This document shows, in pieces, positions 17,201 to 25,874 of a stretch of 64,000 nucleotides of DNA. This DNA comes from Actinocorallia herbida. GTDB lineage: Bacteria > Actinomycetota > Actinomycetes > Streptosporangiales > Streptosporangiaceae. The notes under the pieces were generated by a model. That model was not told the DNA's origin. It made no database searches and saw only the letters and a list, made by a program, of their open reading frames with translations. Position numbers and translations under genes: made by a program. The DNA is taken from positions 5,084,001 to 5,148,000 of the forward strand of contig NZ_RJKE01000001.1 in assembly GCF_003751225.1 (NCBI RefSeq). Reading direction: 5' to 3'. Numbering within the stretch: position 1 is the first letter of the stretch; each line of letters starts with the position of its first letter.

Positions 17201-20200
17201 GCGTGTTCGGCCCGCAGGAGCCCATCCGCGACCGGTGGGGCGTCTCGAAGAACCCGTTCCTCGCCCCCGGCGGCACGGTCGACGCCGCGTTCGTCTGGCA
17301 GGACACCTACACCTACCTGTTCTCCGGCGACCGGTACGTCCGCTACACCGGCCCCGGCTACGCGGCGGTCGATCCCGGCTATCCGAAGAAGACGGCCGTC
17401 GGCCTCCGTCAGGAGCCGCCGTTCACGAACCTGCCGGAGACGTTCGTCGACGCGCTGGACCAGCCGATCCAGGCCGTCATCGGCAACGACCGCACGATCC
17501 ACCTGATCGTCGGCGGCGTCTGCCACACCGTCTCGCCGTCGGCCACCGCGACGTACGGCATCGAGGGGCTCGGGCAGGCCCGCAACACCATCGCCGACAC
17601 CGGCCGCGTGGACGCCGCCATCGTCTCCGGCCGCCGCGTCTACCTGCTGTCCGGCGACCAGTACGTGCGCTACTCGACCGCCGACCGGGCGTACGTGGAC
17701 GACGGCTACCCACGCTCCCTCGACGACCTGTCCGCCGAACTCGGCGTCCCCGCCCTGCCCGAGGCGTTCCGGGACGGCGTCGACGCGGCGTTCCGCGCCC
17801 AGGACGGGACCGTCTACCTGTTCAAGGGCAAGGACTTCGTCGGCGGCTCGGGCGTCCTGCCCATCGCCGGCCGCTGGGGCACGGTCGGCAACGCCTTCGC
17901 CGACGGCCCGCTCCAGGCCGCGTTCGTCTCCCCCGCCGGCGAGCTGCACGCGTTCAGCGGCGGCCAGTACGTGCGCTACGGGCCGGGCAGCACGCTCGAA
18001 TACGCCGACGCGGGCTTCCCGCGCACGGTCGACGACGACTGGGGCGATCTGCCACCCGCGTTCGAGGCGGGCCCCGACGGCGCGTTCACCTTCGCCGGCC
18101 GCGCCTACCTCACCAGCGGTGACCGGTACGTCCGCTTCTCCGGCGACCCGCACGAGCCCGACCGGTACTTCCCGCAGGAGTTCCGGCACCGCTGGTCCGC
18201 CACGTCCGACTACCGGCTCGGCGACCTCCACACCATCGTGCGGTTCGTCTACCTGGCCAGGTCCCGGACCGCCGGCCTCGCCGAGTTCCTCGTCACCGGC
18301 GCCGAAGACCCCTACGCGTACCTCGCCGAGCTGCTCGGCTGGGACCCCGCCGAGCTGCGCTGGGCCCGCCGCAACAGCGGCCTGCTCACCCCGCGCACCC
18401 GCGAGGAGGCGTCCTTCGAGATCGAGTTCCTGCTGCGGCTCGACGAGGTGTTCGCCGCCGCCCGCACGTTCGGGACCGGCCCGTCGGAGATCCACGAGAC
18501 CGTCTGGGCGCGGCTCTACGGCCCCTCACCCGATCCCGGCGCCGCGGCCGACGCCCTGGCCGCCCTCATCGAGCGCAGGAGTTCCCCGGCCGAGTGGACC
18601 GCGACCGCGGCCCGGCTCCGAAGCGACCTCAACGCGCGCAAACGCGACGCCCTCGTCGCCGCGGTCACGGCCGCGCACGGCGGTCCCCGCGAGCTCTTCG
18701 AGCGGTACCTCCTCGACGTGTCCATGGGACCGGAGGGCACGACCTCCCGGGTCCGCGAGGCCATCGCCGCCGCCCAGCTCTTCCTGCACCGCTACCTGCT
18801 CGACCTCGAACCGGCCCTGCCGCGCGACGGAGAAGACCCCGACGCGGTCCGCGACCGGATCAGGACCTGGTGGGAGTGGCTGAAGAACCACCGGATCTGG
18901 GAGGCGAACCGGAAGGTCTTCCTCTACCCGGAGAACTACCTCCGGCCCGAACTGCGCGCGGGCAAGACCCCCGCGTTCCAGGCACTCGAAGAGGATCTGC
19001 TGCGCGGCGAGACCACGCAGGAGGGCGTCCGCGCCGCCTACCAGCGCTACCTCGACGAGTACACCGAGGTGTCCCGGCTCGCCATCGCCGGCGGCTACGT
19101 CTATCCCGAGGACGGCGCACCGGACGGCCACCGCAGGCTCGTCCTGTTCGGGCGGACCCGCACCGAGCCGCGCCGCTACTACCACCGGGCCGCGGAGTTC
19201 CGCGACGGCGCCGGGCTGTCGTCCACGTGGGAGCCGTGGCAGAAGGTCGACGTCCAGATCGACGCGGAGCGCGTCGACCCCGTGCACGCCTTCGGCCGGG
19301 TGTTCGTGTTCTGGCCCGTCGTCGAGGCGGTCCCGGAGGACGACCTCGCCAAGACCACGATCGTGACGACGCCCCAGGCGGCCGGGCAGAAGGTCACCGC
19401 GCCGCCGCCCCGGTACCGGGTCAGGATCCTCTACTCGTTCCGCAACCTCAACGGGGAGTGGGTGCCCGCCCAGGTGCTCGCCGCCGACCGGCTCCGCAAC
19501 GGGCCGATCACCGGGGTGAGCCTCTACGTCCAGGCCTCCAGGACCGTCCCCGGCGTCTCCGACCACGACGCGATCGTCGTCCAGTGCTCCTATGCCGTGG
19601 GCGGCACCGCCGTGACGTCGGCGTTCACCCTCACGCCCGAGCTGTACGGCATGCCCGCGGCGGGCACGACCCCGCCCGCCCGCGCCGCCGACCTGTCGAG
19701 GATCTTCGACGAGCCCGGCGCGACCCCGATCGACCCCGCCCAGGTCGTCCGGTTCAACGCGCCCGCCGACACCACCGACGGCCCCTGGTCGAGCGTCGAC
19801 CACAAGGGCGGCAGCTTCCTGTGCCGGCCCGTAGCCGGGCCCGTCGACGCCCCGCCCGTCCTGCCGCTCAAGGGCAACGAGGACCGGCTCCCGACCACCT
19901 GGGAGCGCGTCGACGCCGCCTTCCGGCTCCCCGACGGCACGGCGTACTTCTTCGACAACGCCGGCGGCAGGTACGTCGCGGTGCCGCCCGGCAAGCTCGC
20001 GTCCCAGCAGGTGCGCAGGCCGACCGGGGAGCGGTTCGGGCTCGTCGCGACCGCGCTCGGCCGGACCGGAACGGTCGACGCCGTGCTCGTCCGCGGCGAC
20101 CACGTCTTCCTGTTCTCCGGCGAGGAGTACTACCGCCATCCGAGGAGCGGCTTCGGGCGGCTCGACCCCGGCTATCCGAAGCGGATCGAGGACAACACCG

Positions 20201-23200
20201 AGGACCTGCCGCGCTGGCCGAAGGTCGACGCGGCCTTCTCCCTGCCGTCCGGCATCGAGATCTTCCACTCCCGCGCCAGGGACGGCTTCGCGGTGTCCGG
20301 GGCGCTCGGCACGATCCACCCGATCACCGCCTGGGGCGTGTCCGGCCGGACCGGGCTCGACGCCGTCGTCGTCCGGGGCGGGCGCACCCATCTCGTCTTC
20401 GGCGACCGGTACGTCAGGCTGATGCCCGACAACACGCCCGAGCGCGGCTACCCCAAGCCGCTCACCAGGAACCCCGACGGCGTCCCCGAGACGGGCCACG
20501 CCGGGCCGTCCTTCACCCTCGGCACCACCGTGTACGCGTTCGACAACGCGCAGGGCACCTACACGGTCGAGACGGCCGGGGCCACCGAACCCCCGCGCTC
20601 CAGCCGCGGCCTCGGCCGGGTCCCGACCGCGCTCAGCAGGACCGGTGCCGTGGAGGCCGCGTACGTGGCCGACGGGAAGCTGTTCCTCATCGGCTCCGGC
20701 GAGTACGTCAGGTACACCCTGGACGGCGGCGCGATCCCCGACCACGTCGACGCCGGATACCCCAGGAAGCCCGGTCAGCCGGTGGACGCCGTGTTCCAGC
20801 GCGACGGCGTCAGGTACGTTTTCAGCGGCGGCCGCTACGGCAGGCTCCAGGACGGTCAGGAGCCGGACGCGGTCCTCGACCTTCAGCCGATCGGCGAGAA
20901 CTGGCGCTGCCTGCCCGCGGGCTTCCCGCAGGCACTCGACGGTGTCCTCGACGGCGAGACCACGCTGTACTTCTTCCTCGGCGCGAACTACGCCGCCTAC
21001 CCCAGGACCGAGGACGTCCCGCGGCCCTACGAGATCGCCACGCTGCCCACCGAGATCATCCGGCTCACGTCCAGCACCGCGGCCGAGCTGAACCGGCGCC
21101 TGCTCACCGGCGGCGTCGGCGCGCTCCTCGACCCCTCCACACAGGAGCTCGACGAGCTGCCGCGGTTCAGCGCCGCAGAGTCCGACGCCACCACCGTCCG
21201 GGTCAGGCCCGAGGTCGCCGCCGCGGGCGTCCCCGTCGGCTCGCATCTCGACTTCGACAGCGCCAACGGCGTCTACTACTGGGAGATCTTCTTCCACGCG
21301 CCGCTGCTCATCGCGCAGGCGCTGAACTCCGCCCAGCGGTTCGACGAGGCCCGGCGCTGGTACTCGCACGTCTTCGACCCGACCGAGCGGGGGCGGCACT
21401 GGCGGTTCCTGCCGTTCCTCGCCGCCGATGTCCCCGCCCTCGTCGCCGGCTGCCGGGACGACCTGCGCGAGCTCGGCTCCCGGACCGCAGAGGCCCGGCT
21501 CACCCCGGTCCTGGACGCCGTCGCCGCGCTCGCGCCGGCGTTCCTCCAGGCCCGCGACCTCACCGCCGCCGAGGACGCCTACCTCGCGGGGCTCGCCGAC
21601 CGCGGGCTCGACCAGGTGCGGGCGGCCCTCGACGCGCTCCCGGCTGCGGAGACCGGGCGGCGGCTGCGGGAACGCGTGGAGATCATCGGCGGCCTGCGCC
21701 GCCGGTACCGGCTCATGGGCGACCGCGACGCCCTCCTGCGGACCTACCTCGACGACCCGTTCGACCCGCACGCGATCGCCGCGCTCCGCCCGTCCTCCTA
21801 CCGGCGCTCGACCGTCATGGCCTACATCGACAACCTGCTCGACTGGGGCGACCTGCTCTTCCGGCAGTACACCGCCGAGAGCATCGACGAAGCGCGCATG
21901 CTGTACGTGTTCGCCTACGACCTGCTCGGAGACCTCCCCTTCGACCGCGGCCCGCGCGCGCTCTCCGCGGCGTCGACCTACGACGCGCTCGACGGGGACG
22001 GTTCGGCCCCGGTCGGCCATCTCACCGCGCAGGGCGCGCTCCTCGAAGGGTCCGGCGCGATCCACGCGGGCGTCGCGAACCCGTACTTCCACGTGCCGGG
22101 CAACGCGGCGCTCCTCGACTACCGGACGCGGGTCGAGGACCGGCTCCGCAAGATCCGCGCCTCGCTCGACATCCTCGGCGTGAGCCGTCCCGTGCCGCTG
22201 TTCGAACCGCCCGCCGACGTCATGGCGCTCGTGCGCGGCGTCGCGCGGGGAGCTTCGGTCGAGCAGGTCGCCGAGTCGGCTCAGGCGCCGGTTCCGGCCT
22301 ACAAGTTCCCGTTCCTGCACCGGCGTGCCACCGACCTCGCCGACCGGCTCAGGCAGCTCGCCGGGGATCTGCTCGGCGTGTTCGAGCGCCGCGACGCCGA
22401 GGAGCTGGCACTGCTGCACAACCGGCAGGAGGCCGCGATCCTGGCGCTGACCCGCGACGTCAGGGCGCACCAGGTCGAGATCGCCCGCGCGGGCCTGCGC
22501 GAGGCCGAGGCCGCGTTCGCCGGCGCGGCCGGCCGCGTCGCCCACTACGAGAAGATCATCGCCGACGGCCTGTCACCGCTCCAGCAGGCCCAGATCGCGA
22601 CGATGTCGCTGGGGGTCGCCTCCCACTTCGCCTCGGGCGGCCTCAAGGTCGGCGCGGCCATCGCCGCGGGCGTGCCGCAGTCGCTGATCGGCCCGTTCAT
22701 CATGGGCGTGTCCGTCGGCGGCGACCAGGTCGGCGACGCCCTCCACATCGGCTCCGAGGTCGCCGAGTCGTTCGGTGAGGCGTTCGGCCTCCTCGGCGAG
22801 CTGCTCGGCGTCCGCGCCGACCAGGAGCGGCAGCTCGAGGAGTGGCGCCTCCAGCTCGCCGTCTCCCGCGCCGACGTCGAGCAGCTCGGCCACCAGGTCA
22901 GGGGAGCCGAGCACCAGGTCGCCGTCGCGCTGCGCGAACTGGAGATCAACGAGCGTGAGGCCGCGCACACCGGCGAGGTCGGCGCGTTCCTCACCGGCAA
23001 GTTCACCGGCGCCCAGCTCTACGGCTGGATGGCCGGGCGGCTGTCCGGCCTGTACTTCCAGACCTACCACCTGGCGTACGAGATGGCGGTGGAGGCCGAA
23101 CGGGCCCACCGGTTCGAGCACGGCGCGACCGGCCCCGCCCACATCCAGCCGACGTACTGGGACGGCAGGCGGGCCGGGCTGCTCGCCGCCGAGGCCCTCT

Positions 23201-24141
23201 CCCTCGACCTGGAGCGGCTCGGCCAGGCGCACTTCAGCGGCGACGCCCGCGGGCTGGAGATCACCAAGCGGGTGTCCCTGTTCCGGCTCGACCCGCTCGC
23301 CCTGCTGGCCCTGCTCGACGAGGGCCGCTGCGAGTTCGCGCTCGACGAGTCGCTCTTCGACCGCGACTTCCCGGGCCACTACCGCCGCCGGATCAGGACC
23401 CTCAGCGTCACCTTCGAGACCGCGGACGGGCCCGTCGGGGTCAACGCGACCCTCACCCAGCTCGACGCCAAGACCGTGCTGGAGCCCGACGCGAAGGCCG
23501 TCAGGTACCTGCTCGATCCGAAGGGCTCCCCGCCGGAGACGCTGCGCGGCGACTGGCGCCCGAGCCGGCAGATCGCGCTGTCCGACCTCGAGGAGGGACG
23601 CGACAACAACGGCCTGTTCGAGCTGCGCTACGACGACGACCGGTACGTGCCGTTCGAGGGCACCGGAGCGGTGTCCCGGTGGCGGCTCGAAGCACCGCAG
23701 GCCCCCTACGGGCTGCTCGACGTCACGGTCACCGTCAAGTACACGGCCGAACAGGGCGGCGAGTCCTTCGCCACGGCGGTCAAGGGCATGCTCAAGCCGT
23801 ACCCGTCGGCCGCCTACGTCGACGTCGCGACGGCCTTCCCCGAGGCGTGGAACGCCTTCCTGTCCGGCGACTCGGCCGAACTGCTCCTGCCGATCACCGA
23901 GGACCTCCTGCCCGGCATCGTCGGCCGCCGGATCACCGGCGTCTGCGCCCGGTACTCCTACGCCTACCAGGGCGAGGCCCGGTTCCTCGTCGGCGGCGAC
24001 CGGCGCCTGCCCCTCGACGACGGCCGGCTGCTCGGCACCCCCGGCGGCGCGGCCGGAACCTGGAGGCTGGTCGTCGAAGGCGACAGGACCGTCCTCGCCG
24101 GACTCGGCCTCATCCTCACCTACCGGGCCGGAGCCCGCTGA
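11263..24141 (+). CDS. Giant Tc-toxin A-like protein with two hemopexin-repeat blocks
   Basis: About 4,292 residues from GTG 11263 (GTG 11221 and TTG 11041 are also in frame). The N-terminus has the TcA signature SPAAYLVELLALIE (near residue 45), then an alpha-helical shell. About two dozen hemopexin-like units (YTYLFAGDQYVRYS type, with VDxGYPR links) span residues 1040-2310. More helical shell follows (2310-2520), a TcA beta-rich part (VLFGRTRTEPRRYY, near 2620), a second block of about eight hemopexin units (2880-3250), the TcA segment YYWEIFFHAPLLIAQALN (near 3335), a coiled-coil channel-like region (3700-3900) and the C-terminal TcB-binding-like beta domain (near 4040). Typical TcA is about 2,500 residues, so the hemopexin blocks explain much of the extra length. 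TcA forms an injection channel in known systems. No TcB/TcC gene is in the window. Confidence 0.85.
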   Translation: MSIGRLVRELEGHLLQDESSPAYVQLFGEPDLREDDDARSVTSPAAYLVELLALIEGTFDRPSLLERRPGLKRVLLDGENTYTETPYLDIVNEVLEGLLGDRPYDGLRTRRHPTALPFSLDGTRLRQHLDVLQVAPEELYRLFAVDLDHDLLAREYLRLSAEDAAAVTTAIGPGELATAYGLDPATETLAVLDRAERLAAALGLTGAELRELVAATPPVAVEPGGAALAWHGADKAAWLDRAHRSVKLARLTGLTLTDLGGLLDACCGGRVDLQALAAALHLHRVHGLAITDVRRLVVPVEDDDVQGCSGDILADRNQDYRYRLAGQIDVAESEIAVIVRRYRERYADREASPFDRGDVGPAAIGLLRRAGVLTAALGVTASELFDVMAVLETDPSQRRFTTFPVIGRPPESAPDCFRILEGGDPAESLWLAQTLFALLHWAQATGFAADELGAVLGGRPEPDDGGRAAFAAAMTDAFEQVGLAPSLFAGGRFGERAAQVVHEVLTAYDDGVVSPADDRLLRLDPTVAATAAYDAVTDLGVVVPEDFAGLGLGDRLRERAYAGLVRQGVLTPDGVIAAAPGAGLVLATDFGAYRETLFKLIGAAADGSASVHPSDLAPLGLPADLQAELYGDLVFHGHLDEDGELLDPGFFLDPRNAPLFSVSVGLADAADAIAALIDARIAAFTAAELHLDQGIFAGLQLPGQRLAPLVDALVAAGHLDAGGRYRDPAALAAATPRDFPLALEFHPHRRAILAAMQSQIAGFQAELLTVRPDDLAEVADAVACLRVIAALDGVHTSGGRVLDEDLFADPAGSLDLGPAFTEADRQTVFARIGRILADERPYRVSPAAFSDLGLTREERDTVLGVLIDSGRLTEGLAVAEEWLEYFAAVGSVYDFTFTGLEDYSHDLFFLLHAVAVETSAAVAEITGLLAKQAERQSQALYGVLSDASGVPADAAAAICGAVTGGRPMDVLAAPALTGALLDPRFRLALRRIRRFALLAAKLGLTPVEITAVFRDQDLVAKFPEGLALPPGVSRFDALLEGWDGRILVFAGTGYWTYAADTYALADPAPKPLTDLSARFAGLTGIDAAFTLPTGVEWLVGRTADGLSSAFTRERGGTRWAPREQTWGRIKNAFTDPARVDGAFTDSDGYTYLFAGDQYVRYSTSDYTHVDEGYPRPVAEWAEREGVGTLPTGPVDAFQTPDGRIHVLDGTGGWGRIRSSFDAAERLDTAYTSPSAVHLVVGGQTVRYSDSIENPGVRVDEGFPRKTTGFPPGFESGVEAAFTGPDGVLHLFKDGATTSVPGDAAPVPTADRWGVLPDVLADGTVGSLLAGADGRTYLFSGRTYLRYSDGPSVVDAGYPRSIARDWAGLDRVDASFVLDGQTYLFGSGGLLFELEDSLHDDIVRGELVPALRDRFAAHGLTLTTLAGSAPEWTLATAEGVTLTVRSEGLRMKVRADGSRFHVRYSTPDYGTPDAGFPRPLSDNWWNMPAGLHLGPVDAVFTGLDDRTYLFAGDRFVTFDARHRWWSAPKSLREHWDSVPFDRVDAAFVDHDGRTYVFSGTRFVRYSTADYTRVDDGYPRTIAGHWDDVRNNIRLTGRVDAALVRDVTEKVDGVDVPRAHTYLFSGDQYFRYAGGDLATVEDGYPRLVSDLASEPGFGALDVVLDGVDAAYADRRTAYLFRGGLCHAVSASTYRKYDDLGLGQVTCAFVEDGGVVMNGAYYEGWTRRSALEGGRVESRRFRPRTLRTVPERFRQGLDAVLMGADGNTYLFQGAQCFNTQLNRAYPLADEWGRPRNTVHQESRIDAAFTGRDGRTYLFCDDQFIVSADAGATAEGDPRTIAEHWAGLPDVSLAYVHDGVTSVFSFPDDDGRILYSVYSGADYSVPDDGYPAITDTSHFGAPDGFPFPDAVLFEGATMILLSGEDCVSYRPDTGHWSIRRPIERLWPGFARDLDAPDGLRTAFTVPDGATYFFYDETYTRWADGVFGPQEPIRDRWGVSKNPFLAPGGTVDAAFVWQDTYTYLFSGDRYVRYTGPGYAAVDPGYPKKTAVGLRQEPPFTNLPETFVDALDQPIQAVIGNDRTIHLIVGGVCHTVSPSATATYGIEGLGQARNTIADTGRVDAAIVSGRRVYLLSGDQYVRYSTADRAYVDDGYPRSLDDLSAELGVPALPEAFRDGVDAAFRAQDGTVYLFKGKDFVGGSGVLPIAGRWGTVGNAFADGPLQAAFVSPAGELHAFSGGQYVRYGPGSTLEYADAGFPRTVDDDWGDLPPAFEAGPDGAFTFAGRAYLTSGDRYVRFSGDPHEPDRYFPQEFRHRWSATSDYRLGDLHTIVRFVYLARSRTAGLAEFLVTGAEDPYAYLAELLGWDPAELRWARRNSGLLTPRTREEASFEIEFLLRLDEVFAAARTFGTGPSEIHETVWARLYGPSPDPGAAADALAALIERRSSPAEWTATAARLRSDLNARKRDALVAAVTAAHGGPRELFERYLLDVSMGPEGTTSRVREAIAAAQLFLHRYLLDLEPALPRDGEDPDAVRDRIRTWWEWLKNHRIWEANRKVFLYPENYLRPELRAGKTPAFQALEEDLLRGETTQEGVRAAYQRYLDEYTEVSRLAIAGGYVYPEDGAPDGHRRLVLFGRTRTEPRRYYHRAAEFRDGAGLSSTWEPWQKVDVQIDAERVDPVHAFGRVFVFWPVVEAVPEDDLAKTTIVTTPQAAGQKVTAPPPRYRVRILYSFRNLNGEWVPAQVLAADRLRNGPITGVSLYVQASRTVPGVSDHDAIVVQCSYAVGGTAVTSAFTLTPELYGMPAAGTTPPARAADLSRIFDEPGATPIDPAQVVRFNAPADTTDGPWSSVDHKGGSFLCRPVAGPVDAPPVLPLKGNEDRLPTTWERVDAAFRLPDGTAYFFDNAGGRYVAVPPGKLASQQVRRPTGERFGLVATALGRTGTVDAVLVRGDHVFLFSGEEYYRHPRSGFGRLDPGYPKRIEDNTEDLPRWPKVDAAFSLPSGIEIFHSRARDGFAVSGALGTIHPITAWGVSGRTGLDAVVVRGGRTHLVFGDRYVRLMPDNTPERGYPKPLTRNPDGVPETGHAGPSFTLGTTVYAFDNAQGTYTVETAGATEPPRSSRGLGRVPTALSRTGAVEAAYVADGKLFLIGSGEYVRYTLDGGAIPDHVDAGYPRKPGQPVDAVFQRDGVRYVFSGGRYGRLQDGQEPDAVLDLQPIGENWRCLPAGFPQALDGVLDGETTLYFFLGANYAAYPRTEDVPRPYEIATLPTEIIRLTSSTAAELNRRLLTGGVGALLDPSTQELDELPRFSAAESDATTVRVRPEVAAAGVPVGSHLDFDSANGVYYWEIFFHAPLLIAQALNSAQRFDEARRWYSHVFDPTERGRHWRFLPFLAADVPALVAGCRDDLRELGSRTAEARLTPVLDAVAALAPAFLQARDLTAAEDAYLAGLADRGLDQVRAALDALPAAETGRRLRERVEIIGGLRRRYRLMGDRDALLRTYLDDPFDPHAIAALRPSSYRRSTVMAYIDNLLDWGDLLFRQYTAESIDEARMLYVFAYDLLGDLPFDRGPRALSAASTYDALDGDGSAPVGHLTAQGALLEGSGAIHAGVANPYFHVPGNAALLDYRTRVEDRLRKIRASLDILGVSRPVPLFEPPADVMALVRGVARGASVEQVAESAQAPVPAYKFPFLHRRATDLADRLRQLAGDLLGVFERRDAEELALLHNRQEAAILALTRDVRAHQVEIARAGLREAEAAFAGAAGRVAHYEKIIADGLSPLQQAQIATMSLGVASHFASGGLKVGAAIAAGVPQSLIGPFIMGVSVGGDQVGDALHIGSEVAESFGEAFGLLGELLGVRADQERQLEEWRLQLAVSRADVEQLGHQVRGAEHQVAVALRELEINEREAAHTGEVGAFLTGKFTGAQLYGWMAGRLSGLYFQTYHLAYEMAVEAERAHRFEHGATGPAHIQPTYWDGRRAGLLAAEALSLDLERLGQAHFSGDARGLEITKRVSLFRLDPLALLALLDEGRCEFALDESLFDRDFPGHYRRRIRTLSVTFETADGPVGVNATLTQLDAKTVLEPDAKAVRYLLDPKGSPPETLRGDWRPSRQIALSDLEEGRDNNGLFELRYDDDRYVPFEGTGAVSRWRLEAPQAPYGLLDVTVTVKYTAEQGGESFATAVKGMLKPYPSAAYVDVATAFPEAWNAFLSGDSAELLLPITEDLLPGIVGRRITGVCARYSYAYQGEARFLVGGDRRLPLDDGRLLGTPGGAAGTWRLVVEGDRTVLAGLGLILTYRAGAR

Positions 24142-24154
24142 CCCCGCACCGACC

Positions 24155-24314
24155 GACCCGGCCCAGGAGGATCCATGCTCCCGCAGAGCAGGAAGAAGTC
24201 CCGCAAGAAGACCGACGGCACCGAGCTGGACCGACCCGTCCTGAGCAGGCCGCGCAACCTCAACACACGACCCGACGGCCCGGCGCCCCTGCCGCTCCGG
24301 CCCCCCGCTCCGGC
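24155..24314 (+). repeat. 160-bp duplicated gene start, copy 1
   Basis: Matches 25715-25874 with six mismatches in 160 bases, covering 20 bases of leader, the AGGAGG ribosome site and the first about 46 codons. The rest of the two genes is much less alike at DNA level, so this part is either recently converted or under strong constraint. Confidence 0.9.
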
Positions 24315-25662
24315 GGATGACGGCACCCCGCCGGGTGAACCCGTCCCCGACGGGCCGCAGGACGTCGCGGGTCCGCCCGCCATCAGGAGAGCCCGGCTCG
24401 TACGCGACGTCCCCGGGCTCCCGCCCGCCCTTCCGCCCCCGGCCGACCCGCCCACGACCGCGCCTCCGGTGAACCCGCCCGCCCTCGCGCCGCCGACCGC
24501 CGACGCGGCCCCGCGCGCCCGCCTCCTCGCGAGATCACCCGTGACGCGCGATACGGCGCCGCAGATCCCGATGCCCGCACCCGAAGAGCGGGCCGCCGAG
24601 CAGGAGCGGCGCGAGCCCGCGCGACGGGGAACGCGGATCGCGGCCACCGTGGCCGCCCTGCAGCAGATCTATGCGTTCTACTACACGAACGGCACACGCA
24701 ATCAGGTCGACGACGCGAACGAAGCCGAGCGGAAGAACCACTTCAACGCCATCTACGACCGGTTCACCACGGGCAGTTCGTCGTACACCGCGACACCGAT
24801 CGACTACGCCGGGTTCGAAGAATTCCGGCGAGCAGTGGAGACGACCGGAGAGGTCGAATCCCAGATCGTCCAGAACACGAAGAACATCCTGGCGCTGTGG
24901 CGGGCGAAGAAGGACGAGTACGATCGCAATATCGCGGTGATCGAGGAGAAGAGATACCTGCTTCAGCCGCTGGCACCCGAAGACCTCGCCTACCTGAATT
25001 CGGAGCCACCGCAGAAGCCCGTCCGGCCCGTCGACACGATCGAAGCCGCCCTCGCCGGCGGCGACTACATCCGGGTCTTCAACCGGAACTTCACCACGAG
25101 GTACGGCGACCTGGTCGGCAAGGTGCGCCGGATCATCGTCAACGTGGTGTCCCAGCAGGCCGCGCTCGCAGTCGCGGCGGCTCTCAGCGCGCTGTACGAA
25201 CGCCCGGGAACAGCGCTCTGGATCAGCGAGTACAAGGTCTTCCTCTCGACCGCCCCCCTCACCGAGGACATCAAACTCGACAAGATCGTCGTGTACTACC
25301 TCCCGCAGGACGGCGAGAACGGCGAGGACCTCGTCGGCGGGATCCTCGTGTCGGCCATCAGCGCGGCGATACCGCCCGGCACGGCGGTCGACGAGTTCGG
25401 CCCGTTCTACGCCCCGGTCGCCCCCGGCATCGCCTGGGCCGAGGATCCGTCCACCTTCCCGGGCCTCCAGGACTCCAGCTTCTCGCAGAGCCGCATCAGT
25501 GCCGTCGCCGCCGTCGTCCGGCGCAACGAGTCCGTCCCGACCGCCGACGACTTCATCGCGCTCGTCGCCGCCGAGATGCGGGCCGTGGGCGTCGACCCCT
25601 TCAACCCCCATCGCCACGTCGGCGGCCCGCCGAACCTCAGCCCCCGGCCCTCCCGCTCCTGA
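24175..25662 (+). CDS. HopA1-like effector candidate 1, downstream of Tc-like gene
   Basis: 495 residues. A basic start MLPQSRKKSRKKTD leads into a long proline-rich, disordered segment (to about 135), then a helical segment (150-290) and a globular C-terminal domain. That domain reads GDYIRVF (295), RRIIVNVVSQQAA (318), KLDKIVVYY (366), PGIAWAEDPS (417) and SFSQSRISAVA, a pattern I recognise from the T3SS effector HopA1 family, also found in class V lanthipeptide enzymes. ATG 24175 follows a perfect AGGAGG, 33 bases after the Tc-like stop, so it is in that operon. It may be cargo or a partner of the Tc-like shell; that is inference. Catalytic activity is unknown. Confidence 0.6.
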   Translation: MLPQSRKKSRKKTDGTELDRPVLSRPRNLNTRPDGPAPLPLRPPAPADDGTPPGEPVPDGPQDVAGPPAIRRARLVRDVPGLPPALPPPADPPTTAPPVNPPALAPPTADAAPRARLLARSPVTRDTAPQIPMPAPEERAAEQERREPARRGTRIAATVAALQQIYAFYYTNGTRNQVDDANEAERKNHFNAIYDRFTTGSSSYTATPIDYAGFEEFRRAVETTGEVESQIVQNTKNILALWRAKKDEYDRNIAVIEEKRYLLQPLAPEDLAYLNSEPPQKPVRPVDTIEAALAGGDYIRVFNRNFTTRYGDLVGKVRRIIVNVVSQQAALAVAAALSALYERPGTALWISEYKVFLSTAPLTEDIKLDKIVVYYLPQDGENGEDLVGGILVSAISAAIPPGTAVDEFGPFYAPVAPGIAWAEDPSTFPGLQDSSFSQSRISAVAAVVRRNESVPTADDFIALVAAEMRAVGVDPFNPHRHVGGPPNLSPRPSRS

Positions 25663-25714
25663 CCGCCCCGGCTCCACTCGGGCCGACGTGACAGCGCCCC
25701 CACCCCGATCCCGT

Positions 25715-25874
25715 GACCCGGCCCAGGAGGATCCATGCTCCCGCAGAGCAGGAAGAAGTCCCGCAAGAAGACCGACGACACCGAGCAGGACCGACCCGTC
25801 CTGAGCAGACCGCGCAACCTCAACACACGACCCGACGGCCCGGCGCCCCTGCCTCTCCGCCTCCCCGCTCCGGC
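25715..25874 (+). repeat. 160-bp duplicated gene start, copy 2
   Basis: Second copy of the leader and first about 46 codons, 154 of 160 bases identical to 24155-24314. Confidence 0.9.

Noticed and set aside
14390-18200. Tandem DNA repeats or a CRISPR-like array
   Set aside because: The repetition is at protein level (hemopexin-like units of varying length), not exact DNA repeats with spacers. No CRISPR array is seen anywhere in the window.
11131-18495. 2,454-codon open frame on the minus strand opposite the Tc-like gene
   Set aside because: It is the antisense of the repetitive, GC-rich hemopexin coding region. The translation is low-complexity Arg/Gly/Val-rich with no domain or ribosome site.
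18526-22545. 1,339-codon minus-strand open frame
   Set aside because: Same reason: an antisense shadow of the Tc-like gene.
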